In this document: positions 22,423 to 22,868 of the stretch, one piece after another
How positions within the stretch are numbered: the first letter of the stretch is position 1
How the letters are laid out: each line of letters opens with the position of its first letter
Source: RGIG7378 sp964500525
Lineage (GTDB): Bacteria; Bacillota; Clostridia; RGIG7378
DNA length: 22,868 bases
Assembly (NCBI GenBank): GCA_964500525.1
Contig: CAZCOE010000025.1
Location: forward strand, 1-22,868
Direction of reading: 5' to 3'
Made by a program: the position numbers and the translations under genes
Notes under the pieces: generated by a model
Told to the model about the DNA's origin: nothing
Seen by the model: the letters and a program-made list of their open reading frames with translations, nothing else
The model's database searches: none

Positions 22423-22781
22423 ACCTAAAAGAGTGCTATGCCGCCATGGGCGGTGACTATGCTGACGTATCCCAGCGCTTGCCCAGCGAACGGCTTATAC
22501 AGAAATTTGTCCTGAAATATCTGGATGACAAGAGCTATGACCTGCTCTGCACCTCTATGGCAGAAAAGAATTATGAAGAGGCTTTCCGGGCAGCCCATAC
22601 TATCAAGGGTGTGTGCCAGAACCTGAGCTTTACCAAGCTGTTGGACTCCAGCAGCCGCCTGTCTGACGCTCTGCGTCATGGATGGACACCGGAGGCGGAC
22701 CAGATTGTAGAAGAGGTAAAGGCAGATCACCTGGAGGTCGTATCGGCAATCCGAGCGTTCCGGGATGAATGCCAGGGATAG
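22419..22781 (+). CDS. HPt (histidine phosphotransfer) domain protein
   Basis: A 120-residue single HPt domain. His60 in FRAAHTIKGVCQNL is the phospho-accepting residue, in the usual helix, and the whole protein is helical. It begins within the stop of the REC-HD-GYP-GGDEF gene (ATGA overlap), so the two are translated together. It probably passes phosphate to or from that receiver domain, as part of a phosphorelay whose hybrid histidine kinase is not in this window. GGAGG at about 22399 in the upstream gene provides the ribosome site. Confidence 0.92.
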   Translation: MNLKECYAAMGGDYADVSQRLPSERLIQKFVLKYLDDKSYDLLCTSMAEKNYEEAFRAAHTIKGVCQNLSFTKLLDSSSRLSDALRHGWTPEADQIVEEVKADHLEVVSAIRAFRDECQG

Positions 22782-22792
22782 GCGTAGCAAAG

Positions 22793-22868
22793 CGACCCAG
22801 TGAAGGGTGATGAGTGAAGAGTGAAAAGCTCTGGTCCCTATGGTCCTATGGTCGAATGGATAAGCGGG
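22793..22868 (-). repeat. Interspersed TTCACT-rich repeat, copy C (inverted, reaches window edge)
   Basis: On the minus strand it reads TTCGACCATAGGACCATAGG, GACCAGAGCTTTTCACTC and TTCACTCATCACCCTTCACT, matching the first unit of copy A. It follows the HPt gene. The end of the window may cut it. Confidence 0.75.

Overview
The window reads as chromosomal DNA of an endospore-forming member of the Clostridia (Firmicutes). The evidence is the sporulation genes spmA, spmB and spoIIR, the order metG-tatD-yabE-ksgA known from Bacillus and Clostridium, strong AGGAGG-type ribosome binding sites, and a tRNA-Leu with encoded CCA. The backbone genes have moderate GC. The first 4.7 kb is visibly AT-richer and is accessory DNA. 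A gut Oscillospirales or Lachnospirales relative is a reasonable guess, but the sequence does not fix the family.

Layout. (1) 1-4.7 kb is the 3' end of an RHS/YD-repeat polymorphic toxin locus. It holds the last part of an RHS protein carrying a TNT-like NAD-glycohydrolase tip and a small probable immunity gene. After these comes a displaced second RHS tip with a HINT autoprotease and a different, unrecognised toxin, then its probable immunity gene. Small genes, remnants and a membrane-protein gene broken by an in-frame amber codon follow. The two tips share about 77 bp of in-frame homology that could swap toxins by recombination. (2) 4.7-7.5 kb, minus strand: an AbrB-like protein plus a HipA/CtkA-like kinase, driven by a promoter with a palindrome between its -35 and -10 boxes, followed by spmA-spmB. 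(3) 7.6-13.1 kb, plus strand: metG, tatD, a G5/3D-domain cell-wall protein (yabE type), ksgA and spoIIR. engB converges on spoIIR so tightly that the stop codons overlap. (4) 13.7-15.2 kb: a small unknown gene with a textbook promoter and an upstream palindrome, then a RelB/RelE-type toxin-antitoxin pair inserted between two 75-bp direct repeats. One repeat is the 3' end of the neighbouring ABC ATPase gene, so toxin and ATPase end in the same 13 residues. (5) 15.1-17.9 kb, minus strand: a three-gene ABC importer operon (lipoprotein, permease, ATPase; TrpXYZ-like). (6) 18-20 kb: tRNA-Leu(CAG) with its own promoter and terminator, an EamA transporter bracketed by copies of an interspersed repeat, and a GyrI-like ligand-binding protein. 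(7) 20-22.8 kb: a REC-HD-GYP-PAS-GGDEF cyclic-di-GMP signalling protein translationally coupled to an HPt protein.

How the parts relate. The housekeeping blocks are ordinary. The less usual material is the RHS tip reservoir, the kinase/AbrB-like module, the toxin-antitoxin pair that borrowed the end of an ABC gene, and a family of short TTCACT-rich repeats at four gene borders (about 4.68, 18.13, 19.19 and 22.79 kb). All functions are inferred from sequence by eye; no database search was run.
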